A stretch of DNA of 64,000 nucleotides from Pseudomonas sp. AFG_SD02_1510_Pfu_092. Lineage in GTDB: Bacteria > Pseudomonadota > Gammaproteobacteria > Pseudomonadales > Pseudomonadaceae. The stretch covers positions 62,001-126,000 of the forward strand of contig NZ_PUQD01000008.1 in the NCBI RefSeq assembly GCF_003331055.1, in the 5' to 3' direction. Positions 9,525 to 17,248 of this stretch are shown here, in pieces; within the stretch, counting starts at the first letter, position 1; each line of letters opens with the position of its first letter. The position numbers were made by a program, and so were the translations under genes. The notes under the pieces are model-generated. The model worked only from the letters and a program-made list of their open reading frames with translations. It was not told the DNA's origin and searched no databases.

Positions 9525-9678
9525 CACCTTGAACCCGTTGAAATTTTTTTTCGTTCAGGGGGTTGCAAGGTTAAACGAATGAAGACATAATGGCGCCCAT
9601 CGAAACGCAGCAAACTTTGAAAAAGGTTCAGCGTTTCAAGGAGATAGCGAAGCGCAAGCTGCTAGATCCGAATTTTGA

Positions 9679-9752
9679 GGCCGAGTAGCAAAGTGGTTAT
9701 GCTCCGGATTGCAAATCCGTCTACGCCGGTTCGATTCCGACCTCGGCCTCCA
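9679..9752 (+). tRNA. tRNA-Cys (GCA)
   Basis: 74 nt. Acceptor stem GGCCGAG / CTCGGCC, discriminator T, encoded CCA, anticodon loop ATTGCAAAT with GCA, and T-arm GGTTCGATTCC. Confidence 0.96.
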
Positions 9753-9760
9753 CCATTCGA

Positions 9761-9796
9761 AAGCCCCGCAGATTAACGTCTGCGGGGCTTTTTCTT
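9761..9796 (+). terminator. Terminator of tRNA-Cys
   Basis: Stem AAGCCCCGCAGA / TCTGCGGGGCTT with a 6-nt loop, followed by TTTCTTT. Confidence 0.92.
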
Positions 9797-9799
9797 TAT

Positions 9800-10075
9800 G
9801 GTTCCAGAAGCACCGATAATTTCCGCGTAATCGGGCATCGTTTCCGCATCAGCCCACGGTAGCGCAGCGAAGAAAAGTGCGCCCTCGTCAGCGCTGGCGA
9901 TGTAGTAGGGCTGCTTTCGTTTCGGGTCTGATGGGTCAGGGACCATTCAAACCAACCATTTGCAGGCTCGGCCCGAGCATAGATCGGAACGGGGCGCTAC
10001 CCGTTCTCCGCCGAAGGCGACCATCCCATTTGACTCGATCGACGCTCAACCCATCGCCTACTGGGCGAATGATCT
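9800..10075 (-). pseudogene. C-terminal remnant of an SRAP (YedK/HMCES-like) gene
   Basis: Read on the minus strand, three frames together give pieces of the SRAP domain in order: RPVGDGLSVDRVKW, then GWSPSAENG, an in-frame stop, RPVPIYARAE, PANGWFEW, and after a one-base deletion PDPSDPKRKQPYYIASADE and ALFFAAL. These match conserved SRAP blocks (WGWxPxW, NARxE, GxxEW, KQPYxI). The end of the domain after about 9830 is not recognisable. The matching N-terminus lies at 11747-11893, so the gene was interrupted and has decayed with a stop, a frameshift and probably an internal deletion. Confidence 0.72.
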
Positions 10076-10293
10076 CGACGCGAATCGATCAGCTGTGATG
10101 CGGGCCAATTGGCCGGCATGCTGAATTTTGCCGAGGCGGTTAGGTTGTGGGCGCTGATTGAGGATAAAGAGGCAGCTTGAGCCGCTCGATGCGCACGGCG
10201 GCCAGGGGCGTTAGTTGCTGGTCGTGAATGGCTGCTTCCGATCCATTGCAGACGCTGGAAAATAACTGGTTTCGTGTGCGCGACGCGTACTCT

Positions 10294-10376
10294 GTGGGAG
10301 CGGGCGCGCCCGCGAACACCGGCGCAGCCGGTGCCAGGCTCCGCGTTGAATTCTTCGCGGGCGCGCCCGCTCCCAC
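10294..10376. repeat. Paired REP palindrome
   Basis: Outer arms GTGGGAGCGGGCGCGCCCGC and its inverse, enclosing a short spacer with a second small palindrome (ACCGGCGCAGCCGGT). Two REP units in inverted orientation, as elsewhere in this genome. Confidence 0.75.
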
Positions 10377-10514
10377 AAAGATCGCTGTTCGGCTCACCGG
10401 CAGCAACGGGTCGAAAGCAGCCGTTCGTAAAGGGCAGCAAAATGCCAAAACCGTTCAACGCCTCGCATGAACTTTGGCGCGCTGGCAAGGCCTTCCATGC
10501 ATGGAGGAGGAGCC

Positions 10515-10907
10515 ATGATGAACCAAGCACGAGAACTACACGCTACAGTCATTTGCCTACAGGAGAGCAAGATCCTCCTTGTACGAAAAGAGGCAGCTGA
10601 GTGGTCATTACCAGGTGGGAAAATTGATACAGGGGAAACCCAGTTCGAGGCTGCGAGCCGCGAACTGCACGAAGAGACCTGCCTGCAACTCACCGACGCC
10701 CAGTTCCTGGGTCACCACATTCTCAACGAAGAAGAGCATTGGCTCTACCGAATGGTTGTTAGCCAGTCAGCGGCGCCCAGCCCTTCTCATGAAATCGTCG
10801 AGTGCCGTTGGTTCAGCGTTGATGATCTGACGCAGCTATCCGTTAAATCGACCCATCTAGAGCTGCTCAGGCGGGAAGGCTTCGTGGCCGATCGCGACCG
10901 GAATTGA
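10515..10907 (+). CDS. Nudix hydrolase
   Basis: 130-residue enzyme with a complete Nudix box, GGKIDTGETQFEAASRELHEE, preceded by the usual LPGG lead-in (WSLPGGK) and hydrophobic strands (ATVICLQESKILLVRK). Such enzymes cleave nucleoside diphosphates linked to another moiety; the specific substrate is unknown. The ATG at 10515 follows GGAGGAG; the frame extends further upstream without conserved content. The gene lies inside a segment that separates the two halves of an SRAP pseudogene, so it is probably acquired cargo. Confidence 0.88.
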   Translation: MMNQARELHATVICLQESKILLVRKEAAEWSLPGGKIDTGETQFEAASRELHEETCLQLTDAQFLGHHILNEEEHWLYRMVVSQSAAPSPSHEIVECRWFSVDDLTQLSVKSTHLELLRREGFVADRDRN

Positions 10908-10993
10908 TCTCTTTTGTTCTCACGGGTTCCTACAATGAACCAGGAAGGCCTTCTGGGAAGCAGCCTTCCCGCCGCGCTATCAATAACGGAAAA

Positions 10994-11698
10994 ATGGAAT
11001 GGAAAATGGTCACATTTGATTTGCAACGGATGCTGATAGGCGAATTTCCCCTGACCTTCCTTCTCGAGGTTGCCCTACGAGTTTCTGCCGCATTCCTTGC
11101 CGTTTTCTTTTTTTTGAAGTTCAGTGGGCGACGTGGAATCAAACAGCTCTCCCGCTTCGAGCTCGTAGTCATCCTGACCCTAGGTTCTGCAGCCGGCGAT
11201 GTGACCTTTTACGAAGATGTGCCCCTGCTCCCGGTCGCGCTCGTTTTCCTCACTCTACTGCTGCTCTATCGCGGCACCATCTATGTCATGAGGCGAAGCA
11301 AAACCTGCGAGGCCTGGATCGATGGCCTGCCCATCACGGTGGTGAAGGATGGGATGTACGAAGTTCATTCTCTGCGGAACCTGAACATTTCCTCTAATGA
11401 GCTGTTCATGGAGCTTCGTCAGCAAGGTGTGGAGCACTTGGGCCAGGTCCGTCTTGGCCTGTTGGAAACCGATGGGGATCTCAGCGTTTACTTTTACGAT
11501 GCTGAAGACACTCGGCCTGGCCTGTCGGTACTGCCTGAAGAACATCGGTCAGAGTTTGCATCACCACCGACTGCGGGCCTCTACTGCTGCGTGAACTGCG
11601 GATTCCCGACTTACCACGCGGCGCAGGATTCAGTCTCTTGCACTCGATGTGGGCACAACATTTGGTCTCCAGCTCTAGATACCCTGCGTAATCGTTGA
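10994..11698 (+). CDS. YetF/DUF421-family membrane protein with C-terminal zinc-ribbon-like tail
   Basis: About 234 residues. Three hydrophobic segments occupy the N-terminal third (FLLEVALRVSAAFLAVFFFL, FELVVILTLGSAAGDV, LLPVALVFLTLLLLY), followed by the soluble DUF421 module with LPITVVKDG, NISSNELFMELRQQGV and VRLGLLETDGDLSVY. After this the protein carries CVNCGFPTYH and CTRCGH, a CxxC pair set resembling a zinc ribbon, which is not part of the basic family. Function is unknown. The start at 10994 is chosen over an earlier one for lack of conserved sequence upstream; 11006 is also possible. It lies in the same inserted segment as the Nudix gene, 86 bp downstream. Confidence 0.85.
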   Translation: MEWKMVTFDLQRMLIGEFPLTFLLEVALRVSAAFLAVFFFLKFSGRRGIKQLSRFELVVILTLGSAAGDVTFYEDVPLLPVALVFLTLLLLYRGTIYVMRRSKTCEAWIDGLPITVVKDGMYEVHSLRNLNISSNELFMELRQQGVEHLGQVRLGLLETDGDLSVYFYDAEDTRPGLSVLPEEHRSEFASPPTAGLYCCVNCGFPTYHAAQDSVSCTRCGHNIWSPALDTLRNR

Positions 11699-11746
11699 TC
11701 CAGCGCCCTGCAAAGGTTTGTTCGTGTTCACCTTATGATCTGCTTG

Positions 11747-11893
11747 TTACTGAAGCACGCACACAGGGATAGTCGGCGCGATGTTGTATTGCCCCAATGG
11801 CTGCTCGCCGATGTTGTGTCTCCAGGCGTCGGGCAGGCTCAAGGTTGCGACGAAGTCATGGATGCCGCGGTACTGGCTCAACCTTCCACACAT
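11747..11893 (-). pseudogene. N-terminal fragment of an SRAP (YedK/HMCES-like) gene
   Basis: Reads MCGRLSQYRGIHDFV, then EQPLGQYNIAPTIPVCV and a stop after 48 residues. The catalytic Cys2 in MCGR and the YNIAPT motif are hallmarks of SRAP proteins, which crosslink to abasic sites in single-stranded DNA. A GGAGGG ribosome-binding site precedes the ATG. A normal family member is over 200 aa; the rest of the domain is found decayed at 9800-10075, with about 1.66 kb of other DNA in between. Confidence 0.78.
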
Positions 11894-11917
11894 GCCTTGC
11901 CCTCCAGCCCCAGAGCG

Positions 11918-12154
11918 CTAGCCTTCAGGCGGGGTCACCCCGCACACGAACTCATCCGACCCCAAACGGTGCGAGCCGAATTCCACAACGTAACCCGCAC
12001 CGCGGCGCTGCGCTTCGGCCCTGGCGGTGGTCTGGTCGGCAAAGACATCGACGAAGTGCCACGGGTAGCGGTCTCTAAGGACGCCCCAACCGAGCACCCA
12101 GCCGGCCTTATCCGGATCGGCCGGCAGGTTCTTCGCCAGGCTGCGAATGCTCAT
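11918..12154 (-). CDS. Hypothetical protein
   Basis: 78-residue soluble protein, MSIRSLAKNLPADPDKAGW at the start and RRGAGYVVEFGSHRLGSDEF near the end. Its ATG overlaps the stop of the gene upstream in the ATGA arrangement, so the two are translationally coupled. It contains aromatic-rich VLRDRYPWHFVDVFAD and no transmembrane segment. I do not recognise the family. Confidence 0.6.
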   Translation of the reverse strand: MSIRSLAKNLPADPDKAGWVLGWGVLRDRYPWHFVDVFADQTTARAEAQRRGAGYVVEFGSHRLGSDEFVCGVTPPEG

Positions 12155-12378
12155 ATGGACAACACCGTGTAGGAAGCATCGCATTTCGGCTCCAGCAATA
12201 CCGGCCAGCCGAACAATGTGCCGCCATTGATCAAGCCGGTTGCGCCGCCGCTGGCTGTTTCCAGGCGAGCCCATAAACCGAGGTCGTGGATGACGATGCG
12301 CGTCGCGCTGTGCGGTTGATGAAGGCCAAGTTCGTACTCGATGCGCTCAAGAACATCTTTTGCTTCTTCTTCCGTCAT
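12151..12378 (-). CDS. Hypothetical protein
   Basis: 75-residue protein beginning MTEEEAKDVLERIEYELGL, probably an amphipathic helix, followed by a beta-rich part IVIHDLGLWARLETASGG. The ATG at 12378 has GGGAG upstream, unlike the ATG five codons earlier. Coupled to the downstream hypothetical by a 4-bp overlap. Family not recognised. Confidence 0.6.
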   Translation of the reverse strand: MTEEEAKDVLERIEYELGLHQPHSATRIVIHDLGLWARLETASGGATGLINGGTLFGWPVLLEPKCDASYTVLSI

Positions 12379-12546
12379 GTTGTCCACTCCCATTCAAACC
12401 GGGTGCCAACTCATGCCAGGCTGCTCGCCGAGCATGAGCTGGGGCGCTTACCACTACTAGAGCACAGCGCGCGCCCGTTGGTTCGTTTTATCAGGAAGTG
12501 AAAAGCATTTTTGACCTCTGCGCTTGTCGGCAGCGTACTCGCGCCA

Positions 12547-13557
12547 TCAACTTTCGAACTGGATCACCATCCGCCCTTTGATCTTGCCCTCGAGCATTTC
12601 TTCGAAGATCTGGTTGATATCTTCGATAGGCCGCAGGGTGACCTTCGGCACCACTTTCCCTTCTGCGGCAAACTGGAACGCCTCCTGCAGGTCCTGCCGG
12701 GTGCCGACCAGCGAGCCGATCACTTCGATACCGTCCAGCACCAGGCGGGGAATATTCAGGTTCATGGCTTCCGAGGGCAGCCCGACAGCAACCAGCCGCC
12801 CGCCGGCGCGCAAGGCATCGACAGCCGAGTTGAACGCAGCCTTTGCGACGGCGGTAACCACGGCGGCATGGGCACCACCGGTCTTGGCCTGGATAACCTT
12901 CGCGGCGTCCTCGGTGCTCGGGTTGATCACCAGGTCGGCGCCCATCTCGCTGGCGAAGCGCAGCTGCTCTTCGTTGACGTCGATGGCGATGACCTTGGCG
13001 TTGAACACGTTCCTGGCATATTGCAGGGCCAGGTTGCCGAGGCCGCCAAGGCCATAGATGGCGATCCACTGGCCGGGGCGGATGTTGGCGATCTTCACCG
13101 CCTTGTAGGTGGTCACGCCGGCGCAGGTAATGCTGCTGGCGGCAGCGGAGTCGAGCCCGTCAGGCACTTTCACCGAGTAGTCGGCCTTGACGATGCAGGC
13201 CTCGGCCATGCCGCCATCCACGCTGTAGCCGGCGTTCTTGACCTCGCGGCACAGGGTTTCGTTGCCGCTGGTGCAATACTCGCAATGCCCGCAGCCCTGG
13301 TAGAACCAGGCCACGCTGGCACGGTCGCCGGGCTTGAGCGAGGTGACGCCTGGCCCTACTTGCTGAACCACGCCAATGCCTTCATGGCCTAGCACGACTC
13401 CGGTCTTGTCACCGAAGTCCCCATTTTTCACGTGCAGGTCGGTGTGGCACACACCGCAGCATTGCATCTTCAGCAGCGCTTCACCGTGCTCGAGCGGGCG
13501 CAGGGTTTTCTCCACCACAGCCACGCGACGGCCTGGTGCAACAACAGCAGCTTTCAT
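12547..13557 (-). CDS. adhP: Zinc-dependent alcohol dehydrogenase AdhP
   Basis: 336-residue medium-chain alcohol dehydrogenase. Catalytic zinc ligands are in [10 protein letters not shown] and GHEGIG; the structural zinc loop is [16 protein letters not shown]; the NAD-binding motif is [14 protein letters not shown]. This is the bacterial ethanol-preferring AdhP pattern (NAD-linked alcohol/aldehyde interconversion in the cytoplasm). The start MKAAVVAP has GGAGG upstream. The gene appears monocistronic. Confidence 0.93.
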   Translation of the reverse strand: MKAAVVAPGRRVAVVEKTLRPLEHGEALLKMQCCGVCHTDLHVKNGDFGDKTGVVLGHEGIGVVQQVGPGVTSLKPGDRASVAWFYQGCGHCEYCTSGNETLCREVKNAGYSVDGGMAEACIVKADYSVKVPDGLDSAAASSITCAGVTTYKAVKIANIRPGQWIAIYGLGGLGNLALQYARNVFNAKVIAIDVNEEQLRFASEMGADLVINPSTEDAAKVIQAKTGGAHAAVVTAVAKAAFNSAVDALRAGGRLVAVGLPSEAMNLNIPRLVLDGIEVIGSLVGTRQDLQEAFQFAAEGKVVPKVTLRPIEDINQIFEEMLEGKIKGRMVIQFES

Positions 13558-13684
13558 ACGAGCCTCCATGTCCTGAGCGAATGAGCTTGAGTTATCGCCG
13601 GGTTAGCATAGCCCCTGTGTGCTGGGGCAAAACTGCTTCAGGTCATGGTGCGGGGCAGGGCGCTTACCAGGCGCTTGGCACAAA

Positions 13685-13718
13685 AAGAAAAGCCCGCGGC
13701 AAGAATGCGGCGGGCTGC
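13685..13718 (-). terminator. Probable terminator of the polysaccharide lyase gene
   Basis: Arms AGCCCGC and GCGGGCT with a 12-nt loop; on the minus strand the hairpin is followed by TTTTCTTTTTG. It lies about 75 bp after the stop of the gene at 13791-14465. Confidence 0.6.
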
Positions 13719-13790
13719 AAGAACATACGGAGCAGGGCCAGTGTGCCCACCCGGATGTCATCATTTCGTGAAGCTCAGGTCATGAGGGTG

Positions 13791-14465
13791 TCATGAGTGG
13801 CTTAGCGCCAGCTGGCTGATGACGCACACCGAGCCGTCCGTGGCGGGTGTGTCATCGGTAAAGTCCACCTGGTTGTACACCCCACCATGGAACTTCAGTG
13901 TACGCGTGGCCCAGCTGGGGCTGAGCTGAAGTCCCGAAGTCGTGCCCGTGCGGCCGTTGCAGCTGGCGCTGACCGTGCACGCGCCGGCCCCGGTCACCTC
14001 GATGATGACGTCGAAGCGAGCACCCAGCGGGACGTCGGTCAGTACCGTACTGCTGGAAGTGCTGAGCTGGTTGAATTCGGTACGGAAACCGACGGTGATT
14101 CTGGCCTTGTTCCAGAACACCTTGATCGGAGGGCTGTCATCGTCTTTGACGTGCAGCTGGGCAATCACCACTTTCTGCGCCAGGTTGACCTTCTGCAGCG
14201 TCATTGTCTGGTGGTTGCGGTGCCGCGCGGCGCTGTTCAGTGCCCAATAGGCAGGCTCTTTCCATTCGCAGCGGGTGCGGTGGGTACTTTTGCTGGCGGC
14301 GCCCTTGGTCGGTGCGCTCAGGCGCACCGAGCCATCACTCAGGCGGGTAACCACTTCGGGCAGTGTGGCCAGTGCCTGGGCGCCGGTCAGCTCCAGGGCT
14401 AGCGGGTTGGTCGCGGATTTTGCAACGGGGGTGGTGATGATGAGGTTGTCGATGTTTACAGTCAT
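13791..14465 (-). CDS. Polysaccharide lyase family 7-like (alginate lyase) protein
   Basis: 224 residues. Three blocks match the PL7/alginate lyase 2 fold: HRTRCEWKE (variant of the RTELR motif), VVIAQLHVKDDD (QIH motif, here QLH) and LKFHGGVYNQVD (YFKxGxYNQ). Together these line the substrate cleft in the family, which cleaves alginate or related polymers by beta-elimination. There is no signal peptide, so as read the enzyme would stay in the cytoplasm. AAGGAG precedes the ATG. The substrate is inferred only from family similarity. Confidence 0.76.
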   Translation of the reverse strand: MTVNIDNLIITTPVAKSATNPLALELTGAQALATLPEVVTRLSDGSVRLSAPTKGAASKSTHRTRCEWKEPAYWALNSAARHRNHQTMTLQKVNLAQKVVIAQLHVKDDDSPPIKVFWNKARITVGFRTEFNQLSTSSSTVLTDVPLGARFDVIIEVTGAGACTVSASCNGRTGTTSGLQLSPSWATRTLKFHGGVYNQVDFTDDTPATDGSVCVISQLALSHS

Positions 14466-14570
14466 GGATGTTCTCCTTGAAAAACGACAGGTCCTGCATC
14501 ATTTGCGAGGGTGGCCAGCATGGGCGTGGTTCAGTGAAATTTCACCGCAATGGACCGAGGGCGAATGGCG

Positions 14571-14600
14571 CGCATAAAAAAGCCCGCCATGAAGGCGGGC
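14571..14600 (-). terminator. Hairpin with T-run on the minus strand
   Basis: GCCCGCC / GGCGGGC with a 4-5 nt loop, followed on the minus strand by TTTTTTATG. It may end transcripts from the DoxX gene further right or insulate the lyase gene. Confidence 0.65.
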
Positions 14601-14727
14601 AAGCAACGTTTGAAGGGAGAGCCTGCAGGCTGCCCTCGGCCGGTTAACCCGGCATTAACGAGCGCTGACGCATTGACCTGCGCAGCCGATCGGCCTATAC
14701 AGGCCTGCCACCCGCCCAGGAGCCAGC

Positions 14728-14925
14728 ATGCAAGACGAAGACGACCTGCACGAACCCGAGCACGATCACCTGCTTGACCATGAATTCCTCTACGACGATG
14801 TGCAGCCCGAAGCGGATGCCCAGGGCGCCGAGGACGAGGTAGAGGAAGACGAAGAAACGCTGGATGACCTCGATGACGAGGAGCGCGATCACCCAGCCTG
14901 GTTCGACGACTGCGACGACGACTGA
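14728..14925 (+). CDS. Small highly acidic hypothetical protein
   Basis: 65 residues, about half of them Asp or Glu (for example DAQGAEDEVEEDEETLDDL), with a single aromatic-containing tail HPAWFDDCDDD. AGGAG lies just upstream of the ATG. No domain is recognisable; such proteins are sometimes nucleic-acid mimics or metal-binding, but nothing here decides that. It is convergent with doxX, leaving one base between the stops. Confidence 0.6.
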   Translation: MQDEDDLHEPEHDHLLDHEFLYDDVQPEADAQGAEDEVEEDEETLDDLDDEERDHPAWFDDCDDD

Positions 14926-14926
14926 G

Positions 14927-15340
14927 TCAGCGCCCGTCCAGCGAAAAACGCCCGGGGCCACTCACGGCCAGCGCCAGCATGCCGCCCATGATGCTGAGGT
15001 TTTTCAGAAACTGGGTCATGTTGGCGCTGCGCTCAGGGTCGACCATGTTCCAGAACGGGTGGCCCAGCAGCGCCGTGCCGAGCACGAACAAGGCCAGCAG
15101 GAAGGCCAGTGGCCGGGTGTAGAAGCCGAGGATCAGCAGGATGCCGACGACCAGCTCCATGAGCACCGCAACGGCTGCTGCCAGCATCGGCGCAGGGGCG
15201 CCGAGCGAGGTCATGTAGCCGACCGTGCCCTCGAACCCGGTAAGCTTGCCCCAGCCAGACAGGACGAACAGGATCACCAGCAGCACGCGGGCAATCAGCA
15301 GAATGATGTCGCGTTGACCTTCGAACAGGGAATAGCGCAT
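14927..15340 (-). CDS. DoxX family membrane protein
   Basis: 137-residue integral membrane protein with four hydrophobic segments. DoxX features include LLIARVLLVILFVLSGWGKL, ELVVGILLILGFYTRPLAF and HPFWN. The family is named after a quinol oxidase-associated subunit, yet most bacterial members have unknown roles linked to redox or oxidative stress. The start MRYSLFEGQ is favoured over one 11 codons earlier because of a GGAG-like site. Confidence 0.86.
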   Translation of the reverse strand: MRYSLFEGQRDIILLIARVLLVILFVLSGWGKLTGFEGTVGYMTSLGAPAPMLAAAVAVLMELVVGILLILGFYTRPLAFLLALFVLGTALLGHPFWNMVDPERSANMTQFLKNLSIMGGMLALAVSGPGRFSLDGR

Positions 15341-15408
15341 GGCGGCGCTCCAGTGGGCGGGTACATGCTCCACTCTAGCAGCTGCATCAGGGATTGCTGA
15401 CGGGCAGC

Positions 15409-15435
15409 AAAAAGGCGCCGCAAGGGCGCCTTTTC
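15409..15435 (-). terminator. Terminator of tRNA-Leu
   Basis: AAAAGGCGCC and GGCGCCTTTT flank a 5-nt loop; the symmetry would allow termination in both directions. Confidence 0.82.
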
Positions 15436-15443
15436 GGGAAGTT

Positions 15444-15528
15444 TGGTGCGAGTGGCGGGACTCGAACCCGCAAGGCTCACGCCGACAGATTTTAAGTCTG
15501 CTGTGTATACCAATTCCACCACACTCGC
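15444..15528 (-). tRNA. tRNA-Leu (TAA)
   Basis: 85 nt with a long variable arm. Acceptor GCGAGTG / CACTCGC, discriminator A, encoded CCA, anticodon TAA in CTTAAAA, T-arm GGGTTCGAGTCCC. Confidence 0.96.
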
Positions 15529-15715
15529 ACGCTTGAAGGGGTCGCTAAGACCGGCTCGCTTCTAAGCAGAAGGGCTTCGCAATCAAGCGCGCTTTATAAC
15601 CCATCGTTATAGTTGAGTCAACCGCAGCACCTATCATCAACAGAATGAAGGGTCGATCCAATGGGCAATTGACACCTTGCTGTCATTACGCCACTGTTGC
15701 CCCCCGGATGAGTGT

Positions 15716-15985
15716 ATGGCGATGACTCTATCCTCTGCTTGCGCGCACGGCATCTACTTGCGACTGTTCTGGCAACTGTTGTTCGTACAGATGGTCATAC
15801 TGGTTGGCTTCCTCTACTTCAGCCTGATCAGCCTGGGCGGTTACCTGCTGCTGCTGGGGTTCGATGCCGAACACGCTCAGCCGCAGCGCCTGATGGCCCT
15901 GGCCGGTGGCGCGCTGATCCTGTTGGCCAGCCTGTGGCTGCTGAAGTTGGCGATGCCGCGGCGCATAAGCCCCGCGGGTGGTTGA
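15716..15985 (+). CDS. Small two-segment membrane protein
   Basis: About 89 residues with two strongly hydrophobic stretches (LFWQLLFVQMVILVGFLYFS and LMALAGGALILLASLWLL) joined by a short acidic loop. A basic C-terminal tail MPRRISPAGG would be cytoplasmic. It precedes the PAS kinase gene by 96 bp on the same strand and could be part of that cluster. Start choice between two nearby ATGs is uncertain and the family is not recognised. Confidence 0.5.
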   Translation: MAMTLSSACAHGIYLRLFWQLLFVQMVILVGFLYFSLISLGGYLLLLGFDAEHAQPQRLMALAGGALILLASLWLLKLAMPRRISPAGG

Positions 15986-16081
15986 GCCTGAGCGTTGACC
16001 TCGCCAGCCACCCGACTGGGTGCTCGCCCGTGCGCACGCTCGGCGGAGTGCATTTTTCCTTGCCGTAGCGGTGGAGTTCGC

Positions 16082-17242
16082 ATGGTTTCAACTGATAGCC
16101 CCGACCACCCGGTCATGTCGGCCCTGCGCTATGAGCAGCTGGTTCAGTCGGTGGTGGATTACGCCATCTACATGCTCGACCCGTCTGGCCATGTAGTGTC
16201 ATGGAATTCCGGGGCGCAACGGATCAAGGGCTACCGTGCCGATGAAGTGATCGGCCAGCATTTCTCGTTGTTCTTCACCCCGCAGGATTGCATCGAAGGC
16301 CTGCCGGAACGCTTGCTGCGCCAGGCGCTGGAGCAGGGCGTGGCGCAGCATGAAGGCTGGCGCGTTCGCAAGGACGGTACCCAGTTCTGGGCCTTGGCCG
16401 CACTGGATGTGATCCGCGATGAACAGGGCCGGATCGTCGGCCTGGCCAAGGTGACCCGGGACATCACCGACCGGCGCGAGTCGGCGTTGCAACTGGACGC
16501 GATGCGCGCCCAGCTGTTCCAGGCGCAGAAGCTCGAAGCCCTCGGCCAGTTGACCGGGGGCCTGGCGCATGACTTCAACAACATGCTGACCATCATCATC
16601 AGCTCGGCGCGCCTGGCGCTGACCACCCAGGACCCGGCACGTGCCCAGCGCATGCTGCAGCACATTCTCGACGCCGGGCAGCGCGGCACCGAGCTGACCC
16701 AGCAGTTGCTGAGTTTTGCCCGCCACCGCAAGCTCGATGTGGCCTGTATCGCCCCGGCGAACGTGGTTGCCGCCACCCATGGTCTGCTGGAGCATGCCCT
16801 GCCGGATTCGATCGACCTCCAGGTGCTGCTGCAACCGGACCTGCCGTTGATCGAGGTGGATGCCGGGCAACTGCAGATGGTGCTGCTCAACCTGCTGTTC
16901 AATGCCCGCGATGCCATCGCCGGGCCGGGCCGGATCAGCCTGACAGTCGATGGGGTGGAGCTGGCCGGCGAGGTAGAAGGGTTGCACGGCGGATTCGTGC
17001 GTTTCGAGGTGGAGGACAGCGGCGAGGGTATTGCCGCAGCGATACTGCCGCGCATCTTCGAGCCGTTCTTCACCACCAAACCGTTCGGCAAGGGTACCGG
17101 CCTGGGCCTGAGTCAGGTGTATGGCTTTGCCAGGCAGAGCGGCGGTGCCATTCACGTGGAAAGTGAAGTGGGTCGGGGAACCTGCATGCAACTTTACTTG
17201 CCCATCTATCAGGCCCGAACGGAAAGCCAACTCGACAGGTAG
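16082..17242 (+). CDS. PAS-domain sensor histidine kinase
   Basis: 386 residues, no membrane segments. A PAS domain spans about 15-125 ([20 protein letters not shown], then [16 protein letters not shown]), followed by a PAC-like end ([12 protein letters not shown]). The HisKA phosphoacceptor is in [12 protein letters not shown] (His163). The ATPase domain has [10 protein letters not shown] (N box), EDSGEGI and [13 protein letters not shown]. The start follows GGAG. It is 6 bp before the KaiC-like gene and two genes before a lone receiver, suggesting a soluble signalling relay. The PAS ligand is unknown. Confidence 0.9.
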   Translation: MVSTDSPDHPVMSALRYEQLVQSVVDYAIYMLDPSGHVVSWNSGAQRIKGYRADEVIGQHFSLFFTPQDCIEGLPERLLRQALEQGVAQHEGWRVRKDGTQFWALAALDVIRDEQGRIVGLAKVTRDITDRRESALQLDAMRAQLFQAQKLEALGQLTGGLAHDFNNMLTIIISSARLALTTQDPARAQRMLQHILDAGQRGTELTQQLLSFARHRKLDVACIAPANVVAATHGLLEHALPDSIDLQVLLQPDLPLIEVDAGQLQMVLLNLLFNARDAIAGPGRISLTVDGVELAGEVEGLHGGFVRFEVEDSGEGIAAAILPRIFEPFFTTKPFGKGTGLGLSQVYGFARQSGGAIHVESEVGRGTCMQLYLPIYQARTESQLDR

Positions 17243-17248
17243 AACACC

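Noticed and set aside
14695-14961. 88-residue hydrophobic frame opposite the acidic small protein
   Set aside because: Antisense of an Asp/Glu-rich gene always reads as Val/Leu/Ile-rich; the plus-strand gene has the ribosome-binding site.
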